Positions 1 through 9,128 of a stretch of 36,020 bases of DNA are shown here, in pieces; position 1 is the first letter of the stretch; each line of letters starts with the position of its first letter. The position numbers and the translations under genes were made by a program. The notes below the pieces were generated by a model that searched no databases, had not been told where the DNA came from, and was given only the letters and a program-made list of their open reading frames with translations. Origin of the DNA: Burkholderiales bacterium (lineage in GTDB: Bacteria > Pseudomonadota > Gammaproteobacteria > Burkholderiales > Burkholderiaceae_C); contig JAGWTS010000010.1 of the NCBI GenBank assembly GCA_028868875.1, positions 1 to 36,020 of the forward strand. The letters are read 5' to 3'.

Positions 1-1495
1 GCACGCCGAAGGCCCCGCCGGCGCCGCGGATGGTCGTCACCGCCCCGCTGCGAACGTCGTGCGCCCGCAGCGCGGGAGAGCTCGGCGGGTGGCCCGCGCG
101 CGCATAGTCGTCGACGACGAGGGCTTCGGGGGCATCGGCCGTGAGCAGATCCGCGTGTTCTTCCTGCTCGTCGTAGACGTGGTCGCCGGTCCAGGGGGCG
201 CTCCAGCCGACGCCGGCGGCGAGGCGGAGCGTGCCGGGCGCCTCGCCCCGGACGAGCAGCCGGCCGAGTTCGGCATCGAGCCCGGCGCAGGCCGTGGCCT
301 CGGCTTCGGCGAACAGGGCGCCGGGGTCGGGGTTGGCGAGCGCGAACTGGCCGAAGCTCGCGACGAGGCCCTGGCGCGCGGCCTGGCGGTGAATCGCCTC
401 TTCGGCCCGCACTTCGTCGCCCACGTCGCGCAGCAGGCCGACCATTCGCTTGTCTTCGGTGTCGTGGACGTCGGCCGTGATTTCGAGGTTGCGCGTCGCA
501 CCGCCGGGCGTGACGAAGCGGCAGCGCGCGCGAACGGATCCGCCTTCGGCCAACGCCTGCTCGATGGCGCCCTGGACCCGCGCGACGTCGCCCGGGTGGA
601 TGGCGTTGCGCAGGCTTTGCGGGTCGAGTTCCGCGACCGCGCCCGGGGCGAGGCCGAGCAGGCTTGCCGCACGCGCATCGAACTGGACCCGGTGCTCGGC
701 CAGCAGCCAGTCGAAGACGCCGAGGTTTGCGGCATCGGCGGCCAGGTCCCAGCGCCGGCTGCTGATTTCGAGGGCGGCCTCGACCTCGCGCTGGGCCCGG
801 TTCGAGCGGACGGCATAGAGCACCAGCAAGCTGCTCAGCCCCGCCGCCAGGACGAGGTTCACGACGATGAGCAAGGCCACGGTCTGGCGTGAGGCCGCGC
901 CCAGCTGCTCGGAAAAGCGTTGCTCGAGCTGCGTGAGGCGCGCGTCCAGCACAAGGGCGTGGGCGCGCAGCTCGGCGACCTGGCTCGGCGGCGCATCGGC
1001 CGCGAGCGATCGCGCCTGCGCCATGAGTGCGGAGAGCTCCTCGATGCTGGTGTCGGCCTGGGCCCAGGTGGCCACCGCCTCGGCCATCAGCGGCGTGTCG
1101 TGGCCCCAGCGGTAGAGGCGGCTCATGCCCGGGATGTCGTCGCGCGGCACGCCGCCCTGGGTGAAGCCGCGGGCAACGATGACCGGATCGGCGTGCCGGC
1201 GGTCGAGCTCCTCGCGCGCGCTGCGGTCGCCCCGGGTCACGGCGATGGCGTCGAGAAAGGCCTGGTGGTCCGCCTCGGCATGCGTCACGAGGTAGGCGCG
1301 CAGGTGCAGAACCGCATTGCGCTGCGCCTTCGACCACAGGCTTTCGCCGCCGACGAAGGCGCGCGCCGAGGACACGAGGTCCAGGCTGACCATTCCGAGC
1401 AAGGCCTGCACGAACACCGCGAAGACGAACAGGCCAATGATCAGGCGCTGGCTGCGCCAGCGGGAGTGCGCGGCACTCGTGCCATGCGCGCTCAA
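1..1495 (-). CDS. Membrane sensor protein with PAS and GAF domains (5' part; runs off the window)
   Basis: This gene is absent from the ORF track because its stop lies outside the window. Translating the minus strand gives 498 residues. A hydrophobic segment at about 17-37 and another at about 206-229 enclose a region of about 165 residues, mostly helical and probably periplasmic. A PAS-like domain covers about 245-360 (RWDLAADAANLGVFDW near its start). A GAF-like domain begins near 375 (LVASFGQFALANPD) and is cut at the window edge. This layout is typical of sensor histidine kinases, often hybrid, but the output domain is not visible; a diguanylate cyclase is also possible. I chose the TTG at 1495-1493 because GGGAG lies about 10 nt upstream and no in-frame ATG precedes the first membrane segment. 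It is transcribed away from the CoA-transferase at 1797. Confidence 0.75.
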   Translation of the reverse strand, partial: MSAHGTSAAHSRWRSQRLIIGLFVFAVFVQALLGMVSLDLVSSARAFVGGESLWSKAQRNAVLHLRAYLVTHAEADHQAFLDAIAVTRGDRSAREELDRRHADPVIVARGFTQGGVPRDDIPGMSRLYRWGHDTPLMAEAVATWAQADTSIEELSALMAQARSLAADAPPSQVAELRAHALVLDARLTQLEQRFSEQLGAASRQTVALLIVVNLVLAAGLSSLLVLYAVRSNRAQREVEAALEISSRRWDLAADAANLGVFDWLLAEHRVQFDARAASLLGLAPGAVAELDPQSLRNAIHPGDVARVQGAIEQALAEGGSVRARCRFVTPGGATRNLEITADVHDTEDKRMVGLLRDVGDEVRAEEAIHRQAARQGLVASFGQFALANPDPGALFAEAEATACAGLDAELGRLLVRGEAPGTLRLAAGVGWSAPWTGDHVYDEQEEHADLLTADAPEALVVDDYARAGHPPSSPALRAHDVRSGAVTTIRGAGGAFGV

Positions 1496-1796
1496 GATGG
1501 AGCGACTCCCGCTGCCCTGGTGCCGGGCGGCCGGATGGCGGACGCCAGTCGCGTCGCGATCTCGATCTTCGGGCCCGGGCCGCCCCGGGTACTGCTGGAA
1601 CCGCGCACGACCTGCCTGCTCTGGACTGCTCCGGACAAGGAATTTAAAGCATGGCGCCCCTTTGTGCGCGTGCAGATTGGGCAGGGCGCCCCCCTCCGTC
1701 ACGCCGGTGCCGGGCGCGATCTGCCTCTTCGGCCTGGTCGTGCGCGGGTTCCTGCCCGAAACTCGCGCCATCGCCCTTCCTCTGAGAGACAGCTTC
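1496..1796. promoter_or_regulatory. Divergent intergenic region between the sensor gene and the CoA-transferase
   Basis: This 301-nt stretch separates two divergent genes and should hold both promoters. The only AT-rich patch is around 1639-1650 (ggaatttaaagc). I could not assign convincing -35/-10 pairs on either strand. A short ORF beginning at the ATG after that patch has no recognisable domain and I do not call it a gene. Confidence 0.35.
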
Positions 1797-3002
1797 ATGA
1801 ACACCCCCACCCCTGCCATGGCCCTGCAGGGCGTCAAGGTGGTCGAGATCGGCACCTTGATCGCCGGCCCCTATGCCGCGAGCCTGCTGGCGCAATTCGG
1901 CGCCGAGGTCGTCAAGATCGAATCGCCCGAGGGCGGCGACCCGCTGCGCAGCTGGCGCAAGCTGCACGAGGGCACCTCGCTGTGGTGGTACTCGCAAAGC
2001 CGCAACAAGAAGTCGGTGACGCTGAACCTGAAGGACCCGCGCGGCCAGCAGATCGTGCGCGACCTGGTCGCGGGCGCCGACATCGTGATCGAGAACTTCC
2101 GCCCCGGCACGCTCGAGCAATGGGGGCTGGGCTGGGAGGACCTGTCGCGCATCAACCCGAAGCTGATCATGGTGCGGGTCTCGGGCTACGGCCAGACCGG
2201 GCCCTACAAGGACCGCCCGGGTTTCGCGGCGATCGCCGAATCGATGGGCGGGCTGCGCTACGTGGCCGGCCACCCGGACCGGCCACCGGTGCGGGTGGGG
2301 GTGAGCCTCGGCGACACCCTGGCCTCGCTCTACGGCGTGATGGGCGCGCTGCTGGCGCTGCACCACCTGAAGGCCAACGGCGGCACCGGCCAGTACATCG
2401 ACGTCGCCTTGTACGAGGCGGTGTTCGGGGTGATGGAAAGCCTGATCCCGGAGTTCTCGGCCTTCGGCCATGTGCGCGAACGCAGCGGCGCGGCGCTGCC
2501 CGGCATCGTGCCGTCGAACACCTACCTGTGCCGCGACGGCGCCTACGTGATCATCGCCGGCAATGCCGACGGCATCTACAAGCGCCTGATGCGCGCGATC
2601 GGCCGCGCCGAGCTCGCCGACGATCCGCGCCTGGCGCACAACGACGGCCGCGCCCGCCACACCGAACTGATCGACGGCGCGATCGGCGCCTGGACCCGGC
2701 AGCGCGGGCTGGCCGAGGTGCTGGCGACGCTCGAAGCCGCCGAGGTGCCCAGCGGCCGCATCTACACCGCCGCCGACATCCACGCCGACCCGCATTACCG
2801 GGCGCGCGAGATGATCGAGTCGCACGCCTTGCCCGACGGCAAGGCGCTGGACTTTCCCGCCGCCGTGCCCAGGCTCTCGGCCACGCCGGGCCGGACCCGA
2901 TGGCTGGGCCCGGCCCTGGGCGAGCACACTCGCGAGCTGCTGGCCTCGATCGGCATCGACGAAGCCGGCTATGCCGAGCTGAAGGCGCAGGGCGTGGTCT
3001 GA
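1797..3002 (+). CDS. Family III (CaiB/BaiF) CoA-transferase
   Basis: A 401-residue member of the family III CoA-transferases, which move CoA between carboxylic acids through a covalent aspartyl-CoA intermediate. The length is normal for formyl-CoA-transferase-like members. The N-terminal Rossmann signature is clear (GVKVVEIGTLIAGPYAASLL, then FGAEVVKIE). The expected catalytic Asp is D173 in SLGDTLAS, and SGYGQTGPY is also a family block. The ATG at 1797 starts just before the conserved domain and follows a purine-rich GAGAGA. The longer ORF from 1317 extends into non-homologous sequence and is rejected. The next gene is a small cupin 81 nt downstream. The substrate cannot be read from the sequence. 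The family includes formyl-, carnitine-, succinyl-, mesaconate- and itaconate-type enzymes, and this one has no neighbour that narrows the choice. Confidence 0.9.
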   Translation: MNTPTPAMALQGVKVVEIGTLIAGPYAASLLAQFGAEVVKIESPEGGDPLRSWRKLHEGTSLWWYSQSRNKKSVTLNLKDPRGQQIVRDLVAGADIVIENFRPGTLEQWGLGWEDLSRINPKLIMVRVSGYGQTGPYKDRPGFAAIAESMGGLRYVAGHPDRPPVRVGVSLGDTLASLYGVMGALLALHHLKANGGTGQYIDVALYEAVFGVMESLIPEFSAFGHVRERSGAALPGIVPSNTYLCRDGAYVIIAGNADGIYKRLMRAIGRAELADDPRLAHNDGRARHTELIDGAIGAWTRQRGLAEVLATLEAAEVPSGRIYTAADIHADPHYRAREMIESHALPDGKALDFPAAVPRLSATPGRTRWLGPALGEHTRELLASIGIDEAGYAELKAQGVV

Positions 3003-3083
3003 TCCAGCGCGCCCGGCGATCTGTCCACCACCACGAACGGCAGGCGCGTCCCGATCCGGGCGGGCGCCGGCCCGGGAGACCGC

Positions 3084-3365
3084 ATGAACCCGACCGATTT
3101 CGACACCTACCGCCGCGAGCGCCTGGCCGAGGGTTTCGACGAAGTGGCCGAGCGCGTCTGGGCGCCGGACACGATCGTCGAGGTCCACACCCATCCCTTC
3201 GCCGTCGAGGCCCGGGTGGTGCAGGGCGAGATGTGGCTGACGGTCGGCGCCGCGACCCGCCACCTGCTGCCCGGCGACCGCTTCGAGCTCGCGCGCGCGC
3301 AGCCGCATGCGGAGCGCTATGGCCCGGCCGGCGCCACCTACTGGGCGGCGCGCCGGCACGGCTGA
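3084..3365 (+). CDS. Small cupin-domain protein
   Basis: A 93-residue single-domain cupin. The metal-ligand pattern of the first cupin motif is visible as H35, H37 and E42 (VHTHPFAVEARVVQGEMWLT), with a later H75 as the possible fourth ligand. The start ATG has GGGAGA five nucleotides upstream. It follows the CoA-transferase by 81 nt on the same strand and may be co-transcribed. Its stop is separated by one base from the stop of the convergent dehydrogenase gene. Small cupins of this type are usually metal-binding proteins of unknown function, sometimes isomerases, dioxygenases or sensors. I cannot assign a reaction. Confidence 0.8.
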   Translation: MNPTDFDTYRRERLAEGFDEVAERVWAPDTIVEVHTHPFAVEARVVQGEMWLTVGAATRHLLPGDRFELARAQPHAERYGPAGATYWAARRHG

Positions 3366-3366
3366 A

Positions 3367-4281
3367 TCAGGCCGCCGGTTGCGCCGGCGCCAGCCGCACC
3401 TGGATGCCGAGCTCGTCCTCGCGGATCTTCATCAAGGCCGCGGTGTCGCGCTCGGCGTAGCCCAGCTTGGCCGCGCGCTCGAGCGACTCCTGCGCCGCGC
3501 GGCCGACGAGGGCGTCGAAGCCGTAGGCCCGGGCGAGCTCCACCGCCAGGCGCACGTCCTTGCCGGCGAGCTTGACCATGAAGCCGGGGCTGTCGTCGCC
3601 GATGAAGGCCTTCTTGGGCATCGCGACGTAGAGCTGGTGGTTGAAGGCCATCGTGGTCTTCATCACCTCCATCATGAGCTCGAGCTTCAGCCCGGCCTTG
3701 ATGCCGATCGCCAGCACTTCGGTGTCGGCGACCATGATCGTGGTCGCGAGCAGGTTGTTGGTGATCTTCATCGCGTGGCCCATGCCGGGGCCGCCGCAGA
3801 GGAAGGTGTCGGTGCCCATGCATTTGAGCACCGGCATCGCGCGCTCGATGTCGGCGGACTCGCCGCCGACCATCAGCGTCAGGGTGCCGCTCACGGCGTG
3901 CTCGCTCGTCTTGCCCACGGGCGAGTCGACCATCGCGATGCCGAGTTCCTTCAAGGCGCGGCCGACGCGCTGCGAGGTCACGGGGTCGATGGTGCTCATG
4001 TCGATCACCATGCCGCCCCGGGCCAGGCCGGCGGCGACGCCGTTCTCGCCCAGCACCACCTGCTCGACATGCTGCGGCTCGGGCAGCATGGTGACGACGA
4101 TCTCGCTCGCGGCGCCCACTTCCCTGGGGCTCGTGGTCGCCCGGGCGCCGGCGGCGACGAGGCGCGCGATGGCCTCCGGGCTGCGGTCGTAGACGGTGAG
4201 CTGGTGCCCCCCCTTCAGGATGTTCAGGGCCATGGGGCCCCCCATCACGCCGAGACCGATGAATCCGACTTTCATGTTCAC
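3367..4281 (-). CDS. NAD(P)-dependent beta-hydroxyacid dehydrogenase, sulfolactaldehyde-reductase (YihU)-like
   Basis: A 304-residue member of the 3-hydroxyisobutyrate dehydrogenase superfamily. The N-terminal nucleotide-binding motif is GFIGLGVMGGPMA. The catalytic Lys is K172 in GPGMGHAMKITNN. The middle segment MVDSPVGKTSEHAVSGTL resembles the corresponding block of E. coli YihU (sulfolactaldehyde 3-reductase) more than that of GarR/GlxR or 3-hydroxyisobutyrate dehydrogenases. By my recollection the YihU sulfonate-binding residues are R123, N174 and S178. Here the equivalents are K124, N175 and A179, so sulfonate specificity is not assured. It is the last gene of the SDR-ABC operon, 34 nt after the binding-protein gene. 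It probably reduces or oxidises a C3-C6 hydroxyacid or semialdehyde from the imported substrate. Fold and chemistry are secure; substrate is not. Confidence 0.85.
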   Translation of the reverse strand: MNMKVGFIGLGVMGGPMALNILKGGHQLTVYDRSPEAIARLVAAGARATTSPREVGAASEIVVTMLPEPQHVEQVVLGENGVAAGLARGGMVIDMSTIDPVTSQRVGRALKELGIAMVDSPVGKTSEHAVSGTLTLMVGGESADIERAMPVLKCMGTDTFLCGGPGMGHAMKITNNLLATTIMVADTEVLAIGIKAGLKLELMMEVMKTTMAFNHQLYVAMPKKAFIGDDSPGFMVKLAGKDVRLAVELARAYGFDALVGRAAQESLERAAKLGYAERDTAALMKIREDELGIQVRLAPAQPAA

Positions 4282-4315
4282 TCCGGGTTGATTGAAGAAG
4301 CGGGGCCGTGCCGGG

Positions 4316-5560
4316 TCAGCTCGGGTTGGCCCATTGGTCGATGTTCCACACCGGCAGGCCGCGCAGGTCGGCGACGTCGGTGCGGACGAATTCGCTCGCC
4401 GCCGGCTTGGCTCCGAGCTTCAGGTAGGCCTGCTTGACGAGCGGCGCCGCGTGCTTGAAGCGATCGCGCACCGTCTCCCAGTCCAGCGGCTTGTCGATCT
4501 GCTTGTTGTCGGCCATGTAGCGCGAGGACTCCAGGATCGCGAGCGCGTCCTTCTCGGTCGGCCAGGACCAGCCGCGGGAGAACAGCACGTCGTCCTTGAC
4601 CACCTTGGCGCCGGCGACGGCGTCGAGCTTCCAGTACTCCTTGACGAGCTGCGAGACCGCGCCCGGGTCCATCGCCGAGAGCGCGACCACGGCTTGCTGC
4701 TGCGCGACGATGAAAGCCTCGACCGCCTGCGGCTGCTCGTCGATGAGGGCGTTGCGGCCGATCCAGAACGAGCGGTGCAGGTAGTAGCCGTCGGGATAGA
4801 AGGGCGACTTCTTCACCGAGGGCAGGAGGTGGCCGGCGCCCTGGCCGGCCGGGCCTTCGTAATAGTCCTCGGTGTAGCCGAAGCTGTTCATGATGGCCAC
4901 CGTGCCATGGGCCTGCGCCGCGTAATAGGCGGGCGAGATCGTGCAGGTGGCGTCGACGCCGATCGGCACCGAGGCCGCCTGCGCGTGCGTGGGCATGTTG
5001 ATGTACTTGATGCCGGCCTCCTTGAGCGGGTCCTTCACGCCGAGCTCGTACTTGAGCATCTGCGTCAAGGCGCTCTGCGGGTCGCCGCCGAGCGAGACGC
5101 CGATGGTCTTGCCGCGCAGGTCCTGCGCGTTGCGGATCGGCGAGCCCTTGCGCGTCGTGATCAGGAAGCGCAGATGGCCTTCGCCGACGACGAGCGGGCT
5201 GATCGGCAGGCCGCTGGCGATGCCGCGGATGATGGGCGTGTTGCCCCACATGCCGATGTCCAGGTTGTTGCCGACCATGGCCTCGACCATCGGCAGCGCG
5301 GTCGGGTAGTCGCGCCAGTCGATCGTGAGGTCGTAGCCGGATTCGGCGGCGCGCTTTTCCAGCAGCTTGTTCTGGATCATGTACTGCGTCACCGGCGAAT
5401 TGCCGGCGGCCCAGGGGATGCGGCCGATCGAGAGCTTGAGCGGCTTGCGGCCCTGGGCGCGCGCGAGGCCGGGCAGGGCGAGGGCGGCGGCAGCGCCCAG
5501 GCTGCCCGCGATGAGCTGGCGGCGCGTGGGCTGCGGGAGGGGGCGGCGGGTTTCGGTCAT
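4316..5560 (-). CDS. ABC transporter periplasmic binding protein, NitT/TauT (SsuA-like) family, Tat-exported
   Basis: A 414-residue solute-binding protein of the nitrate/taurine/sulfonate class. The N terminus carries a twin-arginine signal (TRRQLIAGSLGAAAALALPG, RR at 13-14) with likely cleavage after ALARA near 35. The mature part shows the fold typical of SsuA/TauA proteins: a lobe-1 segment with MVEAMVGNNLDIGMWGNTP and a DLRGKTIGVSLGGDPQSAL block. It is larger than most SsuA proteins (about 320 residues), the excess lying in the C-terminal half. The genes for its ATPase and two permeases lie directly upstream in the same operon (31-nt gap to the ATPase). Binding specificity of this family (sulfonates, nitrate, pyrimidine precursors, aromatic acids) cannot be read from sequence. 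Confidence 0.88.
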   Translation of the reverse strand: MTETRRPLPQPTRRQLIAGSLGAAAALALPGLARAQGRKPLKLSIGRIPWAAGNSPVTQYMIQNKLLEKRAAESGYDLTIDWRDYPTALPMVEAMVGNNLDIGMWGNTPIIRGIASGLPISPLVVGEGHLRFLITTRKGSPIRNAQDLRGKTIGVSLGGDPQSALTQMLKYELGVKDPLKEAGIKYINMPTHAQAASVPIGVDATCTISPAYYAAQAHGTVAIMNSFGYTEDYYEGPAGQGAGHLLPSVKKSPFYPDGYYLHRSFWIGRNALIDEQPQAVEAFIVAQQQAVVALSAMDPGAVSQLVKEYWKLDAVAGAKVVKDDVLFSRGWSWPTEKDALAILESSRYMADNKQIDKPLDWETVRDRFKHAAPLVKQAYLKLGAKPAASEFVRTDVADLRGLPVWNIDQWANPS

Positions 5561-5591
5561 GGCAAGTCCTTCTCGGGAGGGGGTTCTCGGG

Positions 5592-6446
<855 letters not shown>

Positions 6447-6449
6447 CGG

Positions 6450-7313
6450 TCAGGTCCTCCAGGGCATGAGGCGCGACTCCAGCGAACGGAAGACGCGGTC
6501 GATCAGCAGGGCGACGACACCGACCGCCACCATGCAGACGACGATGGCGTTGAGGTCGATGCTGTAGGAATAGAAGACGAACATCATCTGGCCGATGCCG
6601 CCCGAATTGCCGCCGCCGGACTTGGCGCCGACCGCGAGTTCGGCGGCGATGATGGCGGTCCAGGCCACGCCCATCGCGAGCCGCGCGCCGAGCAGGATGC
6701 CCGGCAGGGCGCCGGGCAGGATCACCGAGACGAGGATGCGCAGGCGCGGCACGCCCATCGTGCGCGCCGCGTCGACGAGCTTGCGGTCGACCCGGCTCAC
6801 GCCGTGCACGGTGTTGATCAGGAGCGGGAAGAAGGCGGCATAGGCGACGATGGCCAGCGCCGTCGGCGTGCCGGTGCCGAACCAGAGGATGGCGATCGGC
6901 AGCAAGGCCATCGGCGCGATCGGGCGGAAGCTCTCGATGATCGGGTCGAGGTTGTGGCGCAGCGCCCGGCTCGTGCCCATCCAGGCCCCCAGCGTCAGCG
7001 CCAGCACGAGCGCGATGGCAAAGCCCGCGAGCACGCGCCCCAGGCTTTGCAGCAGCGCCAGCGGCAGGTCGCCGCTGCGGGTCAGGGTGACGAAGGCCCG
7101 GGCCACCTTCAAGGGCATCGGCGCCGGCGAGTCGGGCGCCAGCGTCTGCGCCCAGGCCTGCCAGAGCAGCACCAACAGCAGCGGCAGGGCCAGCATGCGG
7201 CCGCAGGCGGCCCAGCGCGAGGGGCCGGCGATCGCTGCCGGGGCGGGTGCGGCGGGAGCCGTGGCGGCGGCTTGCGGGGCGGCGATCTTGCTCATGGTGC
7301 CGGCGCGGTTCAT
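6450..7313 (-). CDS. ABC transporter permease (SsuC/TauC-like), second of a pair
   Basis: A 287-residue inner-membrane permease with about six predicted transmembrane segments. The coupling region that contacts the ATPase is visible as DAARTMGVPRLRILVSVILPGALPGI, the EAA-type loop of this family, followed by AWTAIIAAELA. The 594-residue ORF in the track runs through the upstream permease in another frame and is not real. I chose the ATG at 7313-7311 because it forms an ATGA overlap with the stop of the upstream permease and has GGAAC just before it. An alternative ATG at 7295 would remove six residues. The N-terminal 25 residues are Ala/Pro-rich. With its neighbour it forms a heterodimeric channel, whereas classical SsuC/TauC systems use one permease gene. 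Confidence 0.88.
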   Translation of the reverse strand: MNRAGTMSKIAAPQAAATAPAAPAPAAIAGPSRWAACGRMLALPLLLVLLWQAWAQTLAPDSPAPMPLKVARAFVTLTRSGDLPLALLQSLGRVLAGFAIALVLALTLGAWMGTSRALRHNLDPIIESFRPIAPMALLPIAILWFGTGTPTALAIVAYAAFFPLLINTVHGVSRVDRKLVDAARTMGVPRLRILVSVILPGALPGILLGARLAMGVAWTAIIAAELAVGAKSGGGNSGGIGQMMFVFYSYSIDLNAIVVCMVAVGVVALLIDRVFRSLESRLMPWRT

Positions 7314-8119
7314 GCCAGTTCCATGCCGTCGGCCCAGGGCGTGAGCCAGCCTTGCAGGGCGCGCAGCAGCGCATCGCACAGATAGCCGACGACGCCGATC
7401 ACGGCGATGAAGGCGAAGACCTTGGGCGTCATCAGCAGCTCCCGGTTCCATTCGATCGCGAAACCCAGCCCGCTCGGGGCGCCGATCAGCTCGGCGGCGA
7501 CGATCGCCGACCAGGCGCCGGCAAAGGCCAGCCGCAGCCCGACCATCACCGTCGGCAGCGCCGCGGGCACGACGACGTGGCGCAGCATCGCGCCGCGGCC
7601 CACGCCCATCGTGCGCGCCGCAGCCACGAGCTTGGGGTCGACCTGGCGCACCCCGGCGACGGTGTTGAGCAGGATCGGGAAGAAGGCGACGTAGACCATG
7701 ATGAACACCGGCAGCGTGTCGCCGATGCCGAAGATGAAGAGCGCGAGCGGAATCCAGGCGATGCCCGAGATCGGCCGCAGCAGCTCGACCAGCGGGTCGA
7801 CGTAGGCGTCCAGGCGCTTGCTCAGCCCCATCGCGAAGCCCAGCGGCACCGCGAGCACGATCGCGACGACGAGCGCGATGCCCAGGCGCGCGCTGCTGAT
7901 CGCGGCGTGCTGCAGCAGCTCGCCGCTGGCCGCCAGGCGCCACAAGGCCGCGGCCACCGCGAGCGGCGAAGGCAGCTGCAGCGGGCTCGCCTTCCAGGCC
8001 GCCAGCGCCGCCCACAGCAGCACGAACAGCACGAAGGACCGCACGGCGATGAAGGCGCGCGCCCGGCCCAGGCGCTGCCAGGCGGGCACGGCGATCGAGG
8101 GGGCGGCGGCGGTGCTCAT
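7310..8119 (-). CDS. ABC transporter permease (SsuC/TauC-like), first of a pair
   Basis: A 269-residue inner-membrane permease of the NitT/TauT class with about six hydrophobic segments. It shows the EAA-type loop (AAARTMGVGRGAMLRHVVVP) and the family motif AWSAIVAAELIGAPSGLG. It is clearly paralogous to the next gene; both contain PxxWIPLALFIFG/LLPIAILWFG-type blocks. The stop codon overlaps the start of the second permease as ATGA. The upstream SDR gene ends 18 nt before its ATG, so the dehydrogenase and the transporter are probably one transcript. Confidence 0.9.
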   Translation of the reverse strand: MSTAAAPSIAVPAWQRLGRARAFIAVRSFVLFVLLWAALAAWKASPLQLPSPLAVAAALWRLAASGELLQHAAISSARLGIALVVAIVLAVPLGFAMGLSKRLDAYVDPLVELLRPISGIAWIPLALFIFGIGDTLPVFIMVYVAFFPILLNTVAGVRQVDPKLVAAARTMGVGRGAMLRHVVVPAALPTVMVGLRLAFAGAWSAIVAAELIGAPSGLGFAIEWNRELLMTPKVFAFIAVIGVVGYLCDALLRALQGWLTPWADGMELA

Positions 8120-8137
8120 GGCGCGGGCTCCCGGCCT

Positions 8138-8932
8138 TCAGCGCGTGACGGCGAGAAAGCCGCCGTCGACGTACAGCGTGTGGCCGTTGATGTAGGCGCC
8201 GGCGTCCGAGGCCAGCAGCAGCGCGGCGCCGCACAAGTCCTCGGGCTTGCCCCAGCGCCGCGCGGGCGTCCAGCCGGCGACGAAGTCGTGGAACTCCTTC
8301 TGCCCGGCCTGGCTGAACGGGGTCTCGGTATAGCCGGGGGCGAGGGCGTTGGCGGTGACGCCGGTGCCGCCGAGGTCGGCGGCCAGCGCCCGCGTGAAGG
8401 CCGAGACCGCGCCCTTGGCCGCGACATAGGCGGTGAGCAGCGGGCGCGCCACGTGGTTCATGATCGAGCCGACGTTGATGATGCGCCCCGAGCCCTGCTC
8501 GACCATGTGGCGCGCCGCCTGCTGCGCGAGCAGGAAGCTCGCGGTGAGGTCGGTGTCGATGACGCGCTTCCAGTCTTCCAGCGACAGCTCGAGCACATGC
8601 TGGCGCACGATGACGCCGGCATTGGCCACGGCCACGTCGAGGCGGCCGCAGCGCTGCACGGTGTCGCGCACGGCGGCAGCCACCGCGGCCTCGTCGGTGA
8701 CGTCGAAGGTGAGCGAATGGGCATCGGCGCCGGCATCGCGGAACTGCGCGGCGCGCTCGTGCACCGCCTCATTGCGGTCGGCGAGCACGAGGCGGGCGCC
8801 GGCGGCGGCAAAGGCCTTGGCCAGGCCGAGCGCGATGCCGCCGGCGGCGCCGGTGAGCAGCACCACGCGGCCTTCGAGCGAGAAGAGGCGTTGCGGGGCC
8901 TGGTCGTTGAACAGATGCGCTGGAGTGCCCAT
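8138..8932 (-). CDS. SDR-family dehydrogenase, gluconate-5-dehydrogenase-like
   Basis: A 264-residue classical short-chain dehydrogenase. The cofactor motif is TGAAGGIALG, where the usual final Gly of TGxxxGIG is Ala. D52 in VLADRN at the end of the second strand suggests a preference for NAD(H). NAG appears as VANAGV. The catalytic residues are S156 (NVGSIM), Y169 and K173 (YVAAK). The N-terminal LFSLEGRVVLLTG block resembles gluconate 5-dehydrogenase and related polyol or sugar-acid dehydrogenases. The ATG at 8932 sits at the natural domain start; the longer ORF to 9175 runs into the divergent promoter region. As first gene of the operon with the ABC importer, and divergent from a lactonase and an acid-sugar dehydratase, it probably oxidises the imported sugar or polyol. 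Confidence 0.88.
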   Translation of the reverse strand: MGTPAHLFNDQAPQRLFSLEGRVVLLTGAAGGIALGLAKAFAAAGARLVLADRNEAVHERAAQFRDAGADAHSLTFDVTDEAAVAAAVRDTVQRCGRLDVAVANAGVIVRQHVLELSLEDWKRVIDTDLTASFLLAQQAARHMVEQGSGRIINVGSIMNHVARPLLTAYVAAKGAVSAFTRALAADLGGTGVTANALAPGYTETPFSQAGQKEFHDFVAGWTPARRWGKPEDLCGAALLLASDAGAYINGHTLYVDGGFLAVTR

Positions 8933-9013
8933 GGCGTTCGGGTGGCTGGAGCTTCGATGCGGCGGGATCCTAGGACCGCGGCCTGCGGCCCGGGAATCGG
9001 AACTTGGGCAATG

Positions 9014-9039
9014 CCGGGTTCGCGCCTTGCGAAGCCCGG
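9014..9039. promoter_or_regulatory. Bulged inverted repeat in the SDR/SMP-30 divergent promoter
   Basis: CCGGGTTCGC, a 5-nt spacer and GCGAAgCCCGG form a 10-bp dyad with one bulged G, between divergent genes that start at 8932 and 9129. A weaker dyad CTTCG-N7-CGAAG follows at 9053-9069. The location fits an operator for a local sugar-responsive regulator. No regulator gene is adjacent, so this is an inference from symmetry and position only. Confidence 0.4.
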
Positions 9040-9128
9040 GATATCCCATGGACTTCGGATTCGTCGAAGCCCCGATTGCCGCGAAACGGATTCCCGCCGC
9101 GTTGCGCGTCGCTCTAGCATCGCCGCCC

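Noticed and set aside
1650-1784. Short plus-strand ORF beginning ATGGCGCCCC in the sensor/CoA-transferase gap
   Set aside because: Arg/Ser/Pro-rich product, no domain and no conservation evidence; not supportable as a gene.
920-3460. 846-residue plus-strand ORF over the sensor and CoA-transferase genes
   Set aside because: It is antisense to the sensor and out of frame with the CoA-transferase, and low in complexity.
3367-4281. Naming the first beta-hydroxyacid dehydrogenase as sulfolactaldehyde reductase
   Set aside because: Two of the three recalled sulfonate-contact residues differ, so only family-level naming is justified.
6450-8234. 594-residue fused permease ORF
   Set aside because: Only the C-terminal 287 residues are a permease; the rest is the other permease in a wrong frame. 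The two genes are separate and overlap by ATGA.
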